DNA from: Oscillospiraceae bacterium
GTDB taxonomy: Bacteria > Bacillota > Clostridia > Oscillospirales > CAG-272
Reading direction: 5' to 3'
Length of the DNA stretch: 54,850 bases
Assembly: GCA_015064415.1 (NCBI GenBank)
Contig: SVSG01000012.1
Span: 1-54,850, forward strand
Of this stretch, positions 40,151 to 48,469 are shown one piece after another. A program made the translations under genes and the position numbers. The first letter of the stretch is position 1, and each line of letters opens with the position of its first letter. The notes under the pieces are model-generated. The model searched no databases and was not told where the DNA came from. It saw only the letters and a list, made by a program, of their open reading frames with translations.

Positions 40151-41590
40151 TTACTTGTCCTGCACCAGCCACGCGGCACGGCGCAAAACCTTTCTGAATA
40201 CTTTTTTGTAATCCTCAAAGCTGAGCTTTCGCTCCACCGTCCAGGTGCGCTCCGCAAAGGCGGGGAAATTCTCAAGCAGGCGGCTGATGTGTTGCTCGTA
40301 GGTAAGGCCCCAGGAGCACATCGTAGCGCCCAGCAGATCGTCGGTGGGCTGGATGTTGATGGGATTGAGACGCGCTACGGAATGCTCCCACCAATGCTGC
40401 CAGTTATACACGTTCCAGTTGAGCAGATCCTCGGGCCCCCATCGTCTGGTAAGACTGTCCACAAGGTAAGTGGGCTGCCAGGAGGCGTTGATGATCTTGA
40501 AGCCGTTTTCCAAAAGCTCGGTGCACAGCTGATAGTGCGACTCCCACGCGATAACAACAGTCTCCTTGGGCACGTAGTGCGAGCTTTCCTTGGGGAAGCC
40601 CTCCCAGACCATCGGCGTTTTGCCAAGCGAAAGCACGTAGGCGGCCACGCGGCCCACGTATTCGCTATACAGCTCGTGCGCGTCCTTGATGCCGTGCGCC
40701 TGCATGTATGCGCGGCAATCGCGGCATTGATTCCACATCTCGCAGGGGGCCTCATCGCCACCGATGTGGATGTAGGGAGCATCCGGGAACAGCTCTACGA
40801 TCTCGGCAAGCAAAGTCTTGACGCCCTCAAAGGCCACCTCGCTGCCCGCGCAGACAAGGGCACCCGCGTTGATCGGATCACCCAGCTCGTTATAGAACTT
40901 GCCGCTCTCTCCTTCCGCATGATTGGAAAAGATCTCGGGATACGTGCGATTGAGCGACTCGGCATGACCGGGGCACTCGAACTCGGGCACCAGCAGAATG
41001 CCGCGCGCCTTGGCGTAGCGGTTCATTTCCGCGATCTGCTCATAGGTGAAGTGCTTCTTGGAGGTCAGCTTCGGGAACGCCTTGGAGGGCAAGCTGTAGC
41101 ACACGTTGTCCGCGATGTGCATGTGCAAATGATTGATCTTATACAGGAAGCAAAGATCGATATACTTGAGCATTTTTTCAAAGGGCTGCCAGCAAAAGCC
41201 CACGTCGATCATGAAGGCGCGGAACTCCTTTTCCGGCCAATCGTGAATCTGCAAGCTCTGCACGGAAAGCTCGCCCCCCTGATACTGCATCAGCTGGAGC
41301 GCGCTGGCAAGGCCGTACAGTACACCCTCACGGGTGGCGGCGCGGATCACGAGGCGGTCGGTACTGTCGATCGTGTACGCGTTAGCGGCAAGCGTTCCGT
41401 CCAAAACAAGACGAATGCCCGCATCGCAGGACACGGCAAGCTCTTCCTCAAATACCTTTTCAAAGCTTTCGCAAAAGCCCTCTTGCACGTCGCTCCAATC
41501 CGCCACGTCGGTATATACGGCGGCGGGGATGGCGTGATATTTTTCGTCAAGGATCTCATATTTTTTCGGGGTGGGAAGCAAATTGATCAT
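40151..41590 (-). CDS. Glycoside hydrolase family 20 beta-N-acetylhexosaminidase
   Basis: A 479-residue cytosolic enzyme without a signal peptide. N-terminal GH20b domain (about 1-110: INLLPTPKKYEI, RLVIRAATREGVLYGLASALQLM), then the TIM barrel (about 115-479): EKEFRAFMIDVGFCWQP, INHLHMHIADN, VPEFECPGHA and the catalytic pair Asp279-Glu280 in HIGGDEAP, which binds the substrate N-acetyl group and protonates the glycosidic bond; later PMVWEGFP and NWNVYNW. It removes terminal N-acetylglucosamine or N-acetylgalactosamine, here probably from imported oligosaccharides such as mucin or host-glycan fragments. GGAGG is 9 bases before the ATG. Monocistronic. Confidence 0.9.
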   Translation of the reverse strand: MINLLPTPKKYEILDEKYHAIPAAVYTDVADWSDVQEGFCESFEKVFEEELAVSCDAGIRLVLDGTLAANAYTIDSTDRLVIRAATREGVLYGLASALQLMQYQGGELSVQSLQIHDWPEKEFRAFMIDVGFCWQPFEKMLKYIDLCFLYKINHLHMHIADNVCYSLPSKAFPKLTSKKHFTYEQIAEMNRYAKARGILLVPEFECPGHAESLNRTYPEIFSNHAEGESGKFYNELGDPINAGALVCAGSEVAFEGVKTLLAEIVELFPDAPYIHIGGDEAPCEMWNQCRDCRAYMQAHGIKDAHELYSEYVGRVAAYVLSLGKTPMVWEGFPKESSHYVPKETVVIAWESHYQLCTELLENGFKIINASWQPTYLVDSLTRRWGPEDLLNWNVYNWQHWWEHSVARLNPINIQPTDDLLGATMCSWGLTYEQHISRLLENFPAFAERTWTVERKLSFEDYKKVFRKVLRRAAWLVQDK

Positions 41591-41620
41591 CGGGGTTATC
41601 CTCCTTTTATCGTTACCCCC

Positions 41621-41649
41621 ATTGTAACACAAAAAACGGGGAAAATCAA
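41621..41649 (-). promoter_or_regulatory. Promoter of the GH20 gene, embedded in a terminator hairpin
   Basis: TTGATT (41644-41649), 17-base spacer, TACAAT (41621-41626). The -35 lies in the loop of the hairpin at 41631-41657 that ends spoIIR, so upstream transcription and initiation here may interfere. Confidence 0.7.
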
Positions 41650-41657
41650 CCCCGTTT
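41631..41657 (-). terminator. Terminator of spoIIR
   Basis: Minus strand AAACGGGG, 8-base loop, CCCCGTTTTTT. It overlaps the GH20 promoter. Confidence 0.75.
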
Positions 41658-41697
41658 CTGTACTATTTTGCAGCATTGCGCACTTTTGCGGATGATT

Positions 41698-42297
41698 TTA
41701 ACCGAAAAGCTCCTCGGCCACCTCCAGAATTTTAAAGCGCAGCTTGTATTTCGTTCCTTCGGTCTCCGTGATCAGACGGTACTGCTCCTCGGTAAGCCCT
41801 GCGGAAAGGCAAGCCGTTTCCCGCTCCCCCGCGGCGGTACTGAGACACAGCGGCGGGAAAAGCACGCACCACCAGTTCTGCCCTGCGGCCTCCCCGATCT
41901 TCACCTGCAGGGAAAGGTACTCCCCTGCGGGCAGGGCCGCCGTCTCGTAAATGCGTCGCGGGTACGCCTCCTTCGTCAGCGTGACCGCGACGGTATGCGG
42001 TTCTCCTTTTTCGGCAAGCGTCCGCTCGGCGATCTCCCCGATCTGTGACAGACTATCCCGCAAGCGCCCGTTTGCCTCCTCCATGCTTTTCGCGTCGGCA
42101 AGCAAGCGCTCCGTGTACGCCAAAACGGCATCACGTACCTCAAGTTTTAATGCCTGGTCCTTTTCGCTGTCCGAATTTGCCAGCACGTGAAGGCGGATCA
42201 CGCTATCGTAAATTTCGCCCTGCGCCTGCACGGGAAGGATCAAAAATGCGCTAAGAAGCATGGTGGCGGCCAACAAAAGGGTGGTCCATTTTCTCAT
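41698..42297 (-). CDS. spoIIR: Stage II sporulation protein R
   Basis: A 199-residue secreted signalling protein of endospore formers. Signal peptide (MRKWTTLLLAATMLLSAFLI, cleavage near VQA), then the SpoIIR core: IRLHVLANSDSEKDQALKL, VRDAVLAYTERLL and NWWCVLFPPLC. In Bacillus it is made in the forespore under sigma-F and triggers SpoIIGA to process pro-sigma-E in the mother cell. The promoter upstream fits sigma-F almost perfectly. GGGAG precedes the ATG at 42297. Its presence indicates that the host can sporulate or descends from a sporulating ancestor. Confidence 0.92.
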   Translation of the reverse strand: MRKWTTLLLAATMLLSAFLILPVQAQGEIYDSVIRLHVLANSDSEKDQALKLEVRDAVLAYTERLLADAKSMEEANGRLRDSLSQIGEIAERTLAEKGEPHTVAVTLTKEAYPRRIYETAALPAGEYLSLQVKIGEAAGQNWWCVLFPPLCLSTAAGERETACLSAGLTEEQYRLITETEGTKYKLRFKILEVAEELFG

Positions 42298-42320
42298 ATT
42301 TTCATCTCCCTTCTTTGCCC

Positions 42321-42351
42321 AAAGTTTTTCCGAAAAGCGCAGCACTTATAC
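42321..42351 (-). promoter_or_regulatory. Sigma-F promoter of spoIIR
   Basis: Minus strand GTATA (42347-42351), 15-base spacer, GGAAAAACTTT (42321-42331). This agrees with the sigma-F consensus (GYATA, then GGNNANANTNT) at every defined base. No sigma-A promoter is visible. Confidence 0.8.
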
Positions 42352-42388
42352 ACGAAAAAGGCAGATTTTTCCAAATGCCCGACAAACA

Positions 42389-42420
42389 AAAATTCCCTGC
42401 GCCGCGGCGCAGGGAATTTT
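42389..42420 (-). terminator. Terminator of the DUF4838 pair
   Basis: A perfect 32-base palindrome (arm AAAATTCCCTGCGCCG), followed on the minus strand by TTTTTG; starts 4 bases after the stop codon. Confidence 0.88.
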
Positions 42421-42423
42421 CAC

Positions 42424-44367
42424 TTACTGCTCAAGCGCCTTCGTTTCCTTGAGCAACGGGCGATAGGTGGTGTAAAAGATGTGCTGATCGAAATAACGCT
42501 CGATCTCCACCTCATAAGCGGCAAAATGGGTCGAGAAATCCGAGAATTTGTCGGACGCCTCCAGATCCTTTCCTGCCGCCTTCAGAGCGAACACGGCGGC
42601 AAGTCCGCGGCAAAATTCACTGTACTTTTCCAAAAGGCGCATGCTCACGGTCTGCGCGCGCATCGGCATATTCTCGTGTGCCAAAAGCAAGGCGTCCAGT
42701 CGGTCGCACACCTGCGCCACCTCCTGCAAGGGCCCCACCATCGCGGCATTGTGATAGTGCGTTTTATCATATTTGAGCGAGTGCGGCACCTCTAAGTATT
42801 TCTGCGAAAGGCGCGTGTCGATCTGCTCAAAGACGGCGTAAAATTCGCGCCAGTCCTCGCCGTAGGCGTGGGTGAAATAGTCCTCTACCAGCGCATCAAA
42901 GCTTGCGCTGTTATCAAATAACGTCTGTCCGTACACCCAGTAGCAAAGCCCGTTCGGGAAGAAGCTGCGCTGAGAGCCGTCCTCGATCACGCCGTCAAAG
43001 CCGTTGGCTTTATAGGAAAGGATGTCCTCGTAAATGCGCTTGGCAAAGGAAAGGACGCCCGGCGCGAAGAACTGATGCTTCCAGAAGTGATATTCGTACG
43101 CGAAGGAGGCACACGGGGCAAAATCGCGCCAATTCTGCGCGCGCATGACGTACTCCTCCATACGCGAGAGGCGCCCCGTCACGTTGCGCACGAAGGGGGT
43201 GAGCTCCACGCGCGGATCTTTCTCCACCGAATACGTATAGCTGCGCGAGATGGCACCGAGCAACATTGAGAAACGGGCGGGATTCTTAATGTGCTCGCAG
43301 GTGGGCTCGAACGCGGTGTCGGAATACGCGCAAAAGACGATACGTGTGTCTAATTTTCGTACCGAAAGCTCCGCGTCGATCTCGTTGAGCAGCACCACGT
43401 ACCAGTCTGAGGGAGTCTTGGGTGCGCAGGCGGCGCACTCGCAATGATTGCGCTGCCAGTCGGCAAGCCAGACGTGCAGATAGGTCACGTGCGCGGACTT
43501 TTGCGCGTAATCCGCCACGTATTTGACCACCTTGGCGCGTGCCTCGGGATTGGACATACAAAAGTTGGTGTTCAGTGCCACGCCCTTATAAAGTCCGCGC
43601 ACGCCCCCGATCTCAGCAAGATACTGCACCGACTCGGCGGGTACGGGATTTTCCATATTCGCCTTCCACCCGTCATCCGAGCGGATGCCGAAGGACTCGC
43701 TTGTCCAGCCATGCCCCATATCGTGGAACTGCAACCCGCGACGCTCGATCTCGCACTCGCACACGCGCTTCCATTGCTTGACCGTTTCGGGGGTCACGGG
43801 CTCGGGGCGTCTTGTTTTGTTGCCGGAATGGTTGTAATAGCTGTCATAGTAGGTGCGGGGATTGTCAAACTCGATCATATAGACGTTCATGCCGATCTTG
43901 GGTGTGAAATCGATGGTTTCGATCATGCATTGCTGGCTTTCCGCGCCCTCGTTACACTGGCCGCGATAGCGGCAATCCGCCATTTTATGATAGGAGACCG
44001 CCTGCACGTCCTTGACGGGGATATACTCGCCGTCAATACCGGGAAACAGCCATCGACAGCCGTTCTCCTGCAAAAAGCGGTACGCGGCAAGCAACACGCT
44101 GCGCGGATTCGAGCCCGCGATCACACCACCCCGCGCGGTAGTCTGGATATGCAGAATATCGTCCAGCTCCGTGTCTGCGGCCTCGCTTACGTCCAGACCG
44201 AAGTCCTGCATCAATCCAAGCGTAAAACCGTCGTTTTCTCGCACCGTTGTGCGGCTAATTGCAATATCGCCGCATTCCGGCATCATCATTCTCAGATATT
44301 TTTTCAGCTCCGTGGCGGCGAAATCCACCACCGCGTGATCACTCAATTTATAAATCTTGTAAGACAT
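42424..44367 (-). CDS. DUF4838 domain-containing protein, copy B of a tandem pair
   Basis: A 647-residue protein. The N-terminal about 110 residues (VVDFAATELKKYLRMMM, GGVIAGSNPRSVLLAAYRFL) form the accessory domain; the rest is DUF4838 with KIGMNVYMIEFDN, ECEIERRGLQFHDMGHGWT, VWLADWQRNHCECAAC and GVIEDGSQRSFFPNGLCYW. No signal peptide; intracellular processing of a glycan or glycoside is likely but unproven. It shares most of its first about 220 residues with the upstream copy (44379-46358), then diverges; the region around residue 370-430 is shorter here. AAGGAGT precedes the ATG; 11 bases separate it from copy A. Confidence 0.82.
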   Translation of the reverse strand: MSYKIYKLSDHAVVDFAATELKKYLRMMMPECGDIAISRTTVRENDGFTLGLMQDFGLDVSEAADTELDDILHIQTTARGGVIAGSNPRSVLLAAYRFLQENGCRWLFPGIDGEYIPVKDVQAVSYHKMADCRYRGQCNEGAESQQCMIETIDFTPKIGMNVYMIEFDNPRTYYDSYYNHSGNKTRRPEPVTPETVKQWKRVCECEIERRGLQFHDMGHGWTSESFGIRSDDGWKANMENPVPAESVQYLAEIGGVRGLYKGVALNTNFCMSNPEARAKVVKYVADYAQKSAHVTYLHVWLADWQRNHCECAACAPKTPSDWYVVLLNEIDAELSVRKLDTRIVFCAYSDTAFEPTCEHIKNPARFSMLLGAISRSYTYSVEKDPRVELTPFVRNVTGRLSRMEEYVMRAQNWRDFAPCASFAYEYHFWKHQFFAPGVLSFAKRIYEDILSYKANGFDGVIEDGSQRSFFPNGLCYWVYGQTLFDNSASFDALVEDYFTHAYGEDWREFYAVFEQIDTRLSQKYLEVPHSLKYDKTHYHNAAMVGPLQEVAQVCDRLDALLLAHENMPMRAQTVSMRLLEKYSEFCRGLAAVFALKAAGKDLEASDKFSDFSTHFAAYEVEIERYFDQHIFYTTYRPLLKETKALEQ

Positions 44368-44378
44368 CTTATCACTCC

Positions 44379-46358
44379 TTAACCGATGATTTGTGTGATG
44401 CTGGTCTGGAATTGCTCCTCAAAGATCTTGCGCAGAGCACTTTTGCACATGTACTGATCGTAATAGCGCTCGATCTCAAGCTCGCGCTTGCCAAACTCGT
44501 CAAAAAAGGCGTGATAGAGCGCGGCCGCCTGTTCATGCTTTGCCTCACATTTTAGCATCATGCACTTGGCAAGCCCCGCGCAAAAATCCGCGTGATGCGC
44601 GAGCAGCTGCATCGAGACCGTCTGCACGCGTTTGGGGCAATTCGTGTGCTCCACGGCGTATTTTTTCGCGTTTTCTGCTACCGTTATGACGTTTTCCATA
44701 TTTTTCTTGCGCGCGGGATCGTAAAATTTGCCGTGTGTGCGGTCGGTGCTTGCCTCTCCCTTCATATAGGCAAAATCAAACAGCTCCGTCACCGTTTTGA
44801 GATACTCATACGCGAAATCCGCGTGCTCGCCGTAGGCGTGCGCGAAATAATCGCGTGTGAGCGCATCTACGTCGGCGCTCAGATCAAACAGCGTGTGCCC
44901 ATACACGTAATAGGATAGCCCGTTCGGGAAAAAGCTGCGCTGTGAGCCGTCCTCGATCAGCCCCTCGATGCCCGCCTTCACCATCGACTTGATATCCTCG
45001 CTGATACGGCGGGAGAAGTACATGGCGCCCGGATCGAAATACTGATTGATCCAGAAATGGTACTCATAACAGAACACCGTTCCCTGCCAAAGCTTACGCC
45101 AGTCGCGCAGATAGGCATAGCAATCCTCGATGGTCTTTGGCATCCGCAGCCGGTTACGCTCATAGGGCATCGTCTCCCCCTTGTCGCTTGCCACGTCCAG
45201 AGAGGTGAGATATTTGCGCGCGATCGGCGCAAATAAAAGCGCGAAGCGCCGGGGATTTTTGATCTTCACGTGCTCGGGTGCCCACATCGTGTCCACGTAG
45301 GAGATAAAGGCGATGCGTGCGTCGCTCCCGCGTCGCGTCAGCTCCTCGTCCAGCTCGTTCATCATCATCATGTACCAGTCGGCGGGGCGCATTTTTTGGC
45401 ATTCCTCGCACTCACAATGGTTGTTGCAGGCGTCCGCCAGCCACACGTGCGTGTAGGCCACGTTCGTGTGCGCTACGGCGTAATCTGCCACGCCCTTCAC
45501 CACCTTGGCGCGTGCCGCAGGGTTGGACATACACACGTTGGTATTCAGCGGTACGTTGCCGCAAAAACGGCGGCTGGAGGTGCCGTCGCTTGCCTTGCGA
45601 TAGGCAAGATACTGTCGGACGTCATCGGGGATCTTGTCGCTTGGCACGCGCTTCCAGCCCTCAATGGAGGAAATGCCGAAGGGCTCTGCCGTCCAGCCGT
45701 GTCCCATATCGTGAAACTGCAACCCACGGCGCTCGATCTCGCACTCGCACGCGCGCTTCCACTGCTTCACGGTATCGTAGCTCACGGGCTCCTTTTTGCG
45801 GTTTGCCTCGTTGTCCTTGTGGTTGTAATATTCGTTGTAATAGGTAAAGGGATTGTCAAACTCGATCATATAGACGTTCATGCCGATCTTGGGCGTGAAG
45901 TCAATGGTTTCGATCATGCATTGCTGGCTTTCCGCCCCCTCGTTGCACTGACCGCGATAACGCGCGTCCGCCATTTTGTGATAGAAGGTGGGCGCGATCT
46001 CCCTCACGGGGATATATTCGCCGTCAATGCCGGGGTACAGCCAGCGGCAACCGTTCTCCTGCAAAAAGCGATACACGGCAAGCAACACACTGCGCGGATT
46101 TGAGCCCGCGATCACGCCGCCCTTCGCCGTGGTATCGACGTACAGGATGTCATCCAGCTCGATATCGGCGGCTTCGCTTGTATCCAGACCGAGATCCTGC
46201 ATGACACCGAGCACGAAGGCGTCCTCGCGGGGCGCGCTCACGCGCGAAATGGCGATATCACCGCACTCCGGCATCATCATTCTCAGATATTTTTTCAGCT
46301 CTGTGGCGGCGAAATCCACCACCGCATGATCTGTCAGCTTGCAAATTTCAAAGGGCAT
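44379..46358 (-). CDS. DUF4838 domain-containing protein, copy A of a tandem pair
   Basis: A 659-residue protein with the same architecture as its downstream neighbour: accessory domain (about 1-110, GGVIAGSNPRSVLLAVYRFL), then the DUF4838 barrel with IGMNVYMIEFDN, ERRGLQFHDMGHGWTAEPFG, VWLADACNNHCECEECQKM and GLIEDGSQRSFFPNGLSYYVYG. The C-C pair pattern CECEEC also occurs in copy B (CECAAC) and in the third window copy (CTCPAC), so it is a family feature. GGAGG precedes the ATG at 46358. The two-gene unit has its own promoter. Function of the family is unknown; the GH20 gene and galE nearby fit a glycan-use setting. Confidence 0.82.
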   Translation of the reverse strand: MPFEICKLTDHAVVDFAATELKKYLRMMMPECGDIAISRVSAPREDAFVLGVMQDLGLDTSEAADIELDDILYVDTTAKGGVIAGSNPRSVLLAVYRFLQENGCRWLYPGIDGEYIPVREIAPTFYHKMADARYRGQCNEGAESQQCMIETIDFTPKIGMNVYMIEFDNPFTYYNEYYNHKDNEANRKKEPVSYDTVKQWKRACECEIERRGLQFHDMGHGWTAEPFGISSIEGWKRVPSDKIPDDVRQYLAYRKASDGTSSRRFCGNVPLNTNVCMSNPAARAKVVKGVADYAVAHTNVAYTHVWLADACNNHCECEECQKMRPADWYMMMMNELDEELTRRGSDARIAFISYVDTMWAPEHVKIKNPRRFALLFAPIARKYLTSLDVASDKGETMPYERNRLRMPKTIEDCYAYLRDWRKLWQGTVFCYEYHFWINQYFDPGAMYFSRRISEDIKSMVKAGIEGLIEDGSQRSFFPNGLSYYVYGHTLFDLSADVDALTRDYFAHAYGEHADFAYEYLKTVTELFDFAYMKGEASTDRTHGKFYDPARKKNMENVITVAENAKKYAVEHTNCPKRVQTVSMQLLAHHADFCAGLAKCMMLKCEAKHEQAAALYHAFFDEFGKRELEIERYYDQYMCKSALRKIFEEQFQTSITQIIG

Positions 46359-46388
46359 TCCCAGACCTCCTGACCGTTCGCTTTATTC

Positions 46389-46418
46389 ATTATAACACAC
46401 GCGCGCACAAAAAAGCAA
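46389..46418 (-). promoter_or_regulatory. Promoter of the DUF4838 pair
   Basis: TTGCTT (46413-46418), 18-base spacer, TATAAT (46389-46394) on the minus strand. Confidence 0.7.
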
Positions 46419-46447
46419 GAGGCACGCGCTTTTCGCGCCAAAATAGC

Positions 46448-46487
46448 AAAAAGCCGCGAAGCGGCATCGCTTCGCGGCTTTTTTTAT
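46448..46487 (-). terminator. Terminator of galE
   Basis: Arms AAGCCGCGAAGCG and its complement with a 4-base loop, A/T-runs on both sides; it overlaps the galE stop region. Confidence 0.88.
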
Positions 46488-47494
46488 TCTTCGTATCCGT
46501 TGGGGTTTTGCGACTGCCATCTCCAGGAATCGCGCACCATGTCGGACAGCGTGTGCGTGGCACGCCAACCAAGCACGCGCTCTGCCTTGGCGGGATCGGC
46601 ATAGCATGCGGCAATATCCCCCTCACGGCGGGGCGCGATACGATAGGGCACCTCTACGCCGTTTTCGCGGCTGAAGGTGTGCACCATGTCCAGCACGCTG
46701 TAGCCCACACCCGTGCCAAGATTGAACACCTCGGCGCCCGGCTTGTCATACTGCAATGCCGCCACGTGACCGCGCGCCAGGTCCACCACGTGGATATAAT
46801 CTCGCACGCCCGTGCCGTCGGGGGTGGGATAATCGTTGCCAAAGACGGAAAGCTCCTTCAGCTTGCCCACGGCAACCTGTGTCACGTACGGCATCAGATT
46901 GTTCGGGATGCCGTTCGGCATCTCACCGATCCTACCGCTTTTGTGTGCGCCCACGGGATTGAAATAGCGCAGGAGGATCACCTGCATTTCGGGGTGCGCC
47001 ACACAGTAACCGAAAAGAATCTGCTCGATCATATATTTCGTCCAGCCGTAAGGATTGGAGCAGTTCCCCGTGGGGCTGTCCTCCGTGATCGGGCATTTTT
47101 CGGGGTTGCCGTACACCGTGGCGGAGGAGCTGAAGATCAGCTTCTTCACGCCCGCCTTTTCCATGGCGCGCAGCAGCACCAGCGTGGAGATCAGATTGTT
47201 TTCATAATACTCCAAGGGCTTTCTCACAGACTCGCCCACGGCCTTCAGACCCGCGAAATGCACCACGGCGTCAATGGCGTGCTCCGCGAAGATGCGGTCC
47301 ATCGCCTCCTTATCGGCAACGTCTGCCTCGTACAAGGGGATCCTCTTCCCAAGGATCTGTTCCACGCGCTCCACAGACTTTTTGGAGCTGTTGGAAAAAT
47401 TATCTACCACCACGACCTCGTGGCCTGCCTCACACATTTCAATGATCGTATGGCTGCCGATGTAACCGGCGCCGCCCGTCAGTAAGACCTTCAT
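46484..47494 (-). CDS. galE: UDP-glucose 4-epimerase
   Basis: A 336-residue extended SDR enzyme interconverting UDP-glucose and UDP-galactose with bound NAD. NAD loop GGAGYIGSH at 7-15, VVHFAGLKAVGES, catalytic Ser in SSSATVYG and the pair Tyr/Lys in NPYGWTKYMIEQ (Y-x-x-x-K), then YFNPVGAH and DYIHVVDLARGH, all as in GalE. Length is normal. AAGGAGG precedes the ATG. Monocistronic between its promoter and terminator; it could feed both galactose use and envelope polysaccharide synthesis. Confidence 0.95.
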   Translation of the reverse strand: MKVLLTGGAGYIGSHTIIEMCEAGHEVVVVDNFSNSSKKSVERVEQILGKRIPLYEADVADKEAMDRIFAEHAIDAVVHFAGLKAVGESVRKPLEYYENNLISTLVLLRAMEKAGVKKLIFSSSATVYGNPEKCPITEDSPTGNCSNPYGWTKYMIEQILFGYCVAHPEMQVILLRYFNPVGAHKSGRIGEMPNGIPNNLMPYVTQVAVGKLKELSVFGNDYPTPDGTGVRDYIHVVDLARGHVAALQYDKPGAEVFNLGTGVGYSVLDMVHTFSRENGVEVPYRIAPRREGDIAACYADPAKAERVLGWRATHTLSDMVRDSWRWQSQNPNGYEE

Positions 47495-47545
47495 TTCGTC
47501 CTCCTTTTCTCCGCCTTTGCGCGAAGAGTGAATTGCTTTGATAGT

Positions 47546-47574
47546 AGTATAACATACTTTACCCGCAAAGTCAA
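47546..47574 (-). promoter_or_regulatory. Promoter of galE
   Basis: TTGACT (47569-47574), 17-base spacer ending TGT, TATACT (47546-47551). The stretch 47575-47713 upstream is AT-rich and I see no gene in it. Confidence 0.75.
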
Positions 47575-47713
47575 ACAGCTTTGCCCGAAATCAAAGCTTT
47601 TTCCACAAATTTAAAGTCCGAGCTATTTTTTTGCATTTCCAAATATTTTATGCAAATTTCCAATTTCTATTATTTATTTTTCACTTTTTGTCCTTTATTC
47701 GACGTTTATTTTC

Positions 47714-47752
47714 AAAAAAGCATCCGTGTCGACGTGCGACGCGGATGCTTTT
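47714..47752 (-). terminator. Terminator of the vWA-kinase-phosphatase operon
   Basis: Stem GCATCCGCGTCG / CGACACGGATGC with one mismatch, followed on the minus strand by TTTTTTG; 12 bases after the last stop codon. Confidence 0.82.
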
Positions 47753-47764
47753 CGAGTTTTTTGA

Positions 47765-48448
47765 TCAGAAATCGTTGTTGAACCACTTCTCAAGCGAATC
47801 ATCGTTGGGATTGCTGGAGGAGGCGGAAAGCAGCTTGAAGAGCTTGTCAAACGCCTCGGTATTGCGGATCAGCTTGGGACGAAGCAGGGGGGAGAAACGG
47901 TTCAGGGAGTCATGGTTGAAGTTCACACCGATGCCTACGGGGAAGATCTTCAGCTCCTTGTTGGAGACCATTTCGGACACCTCGCGAGAGATGAAGGAGA
48001 TATCGTCGGTGGGATCGCCGTCGGTCATCACCATCAAAATCGGCTTATAGTGCTCGATATCGTTGTCGCGGTAGTACTGGCGACGCTCCTTGAGCAGCTC
48101 TACGGCCTTCGTCATGGCGGTGCCAAGGGGGGTGCCGCCGCTTGCCGCCAGATGGCGGAAGTGGATGCGGTCCACCGTGGTATAGCGGGAAACGATGCGC
48201 ACCACGTCACCCATGGTGATGATGCACAGGTCGCAGATCTTGGAGGCCTTGGGGTCATTTTGTACGTAAGCAAGAAACGCGTCGATGTTGCGGTTCAGCT
48301 CGTCGATTTTAGGCATTTTCGTGCCGTCGGGATAGCGCATGGAGCCACTGCAGTCAAGCACCAGGCAGATCGGCACCTTACGGGTGGAGGAGGCGGCAGG
48401 CGCACTGAAATCGCCAAAATCAAGATCGTCAAAAAGTCCGTTGTTCAT
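47765..48448 (-). CDS. TerY-like von Willebrand factor A domain protein
   Basis: A 227-residue cytosolic vWA protein. After a short acidic N-terminus (about 24 residues) the vWA domain shows a full metal-ion-dependent adhesion site: Asp32-x-Ser34-x-Ser36 in LVLDCSGSM, the Thr in GGTPLGTAM and the Asp in MVMTDGDPTDD. Length and motif spacing fit TerY of the tellurite-resistance associated stress systems. It is the last of six genes and follows the kinase by 21 bases. In the TerY-P triad a vWA protein is thought to be the phosphorylation target controlled by a kinase and a PP2C phosphatase; that role here is inferred from gene order. Confidence 0.85.
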   Translation of the reverse strand: MNNGLFDDLDFGDFSAPAASSTRKVPICLVLDCSGSMRYPDGTKMPKIDELNRNIDAFLAYVQNDPKASKICDLCIITMGDVVRIVSRYTTVDRIHFRHLAASGGTPLGTAMTKAVELLKERRQYYRDNDIEHYKPILMVMTDGDPTDDISFISREVSEMVSNKELKIFPVGIGVNFNHDSLNRFSPLLRPKLIRNTEAFDKLFKLLSASSSNPNDDSLEKWFNNDF

Positions 48449-48469
48449 ATCGGTTTCTCCTTTACTTCA

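Noticed and set aside
40130-41695. 521-residue plus-strand open frame
   Set aside because: Antisense to the GH20 gene with its catalytic Asp-Glu pair; begins inside the terminator.
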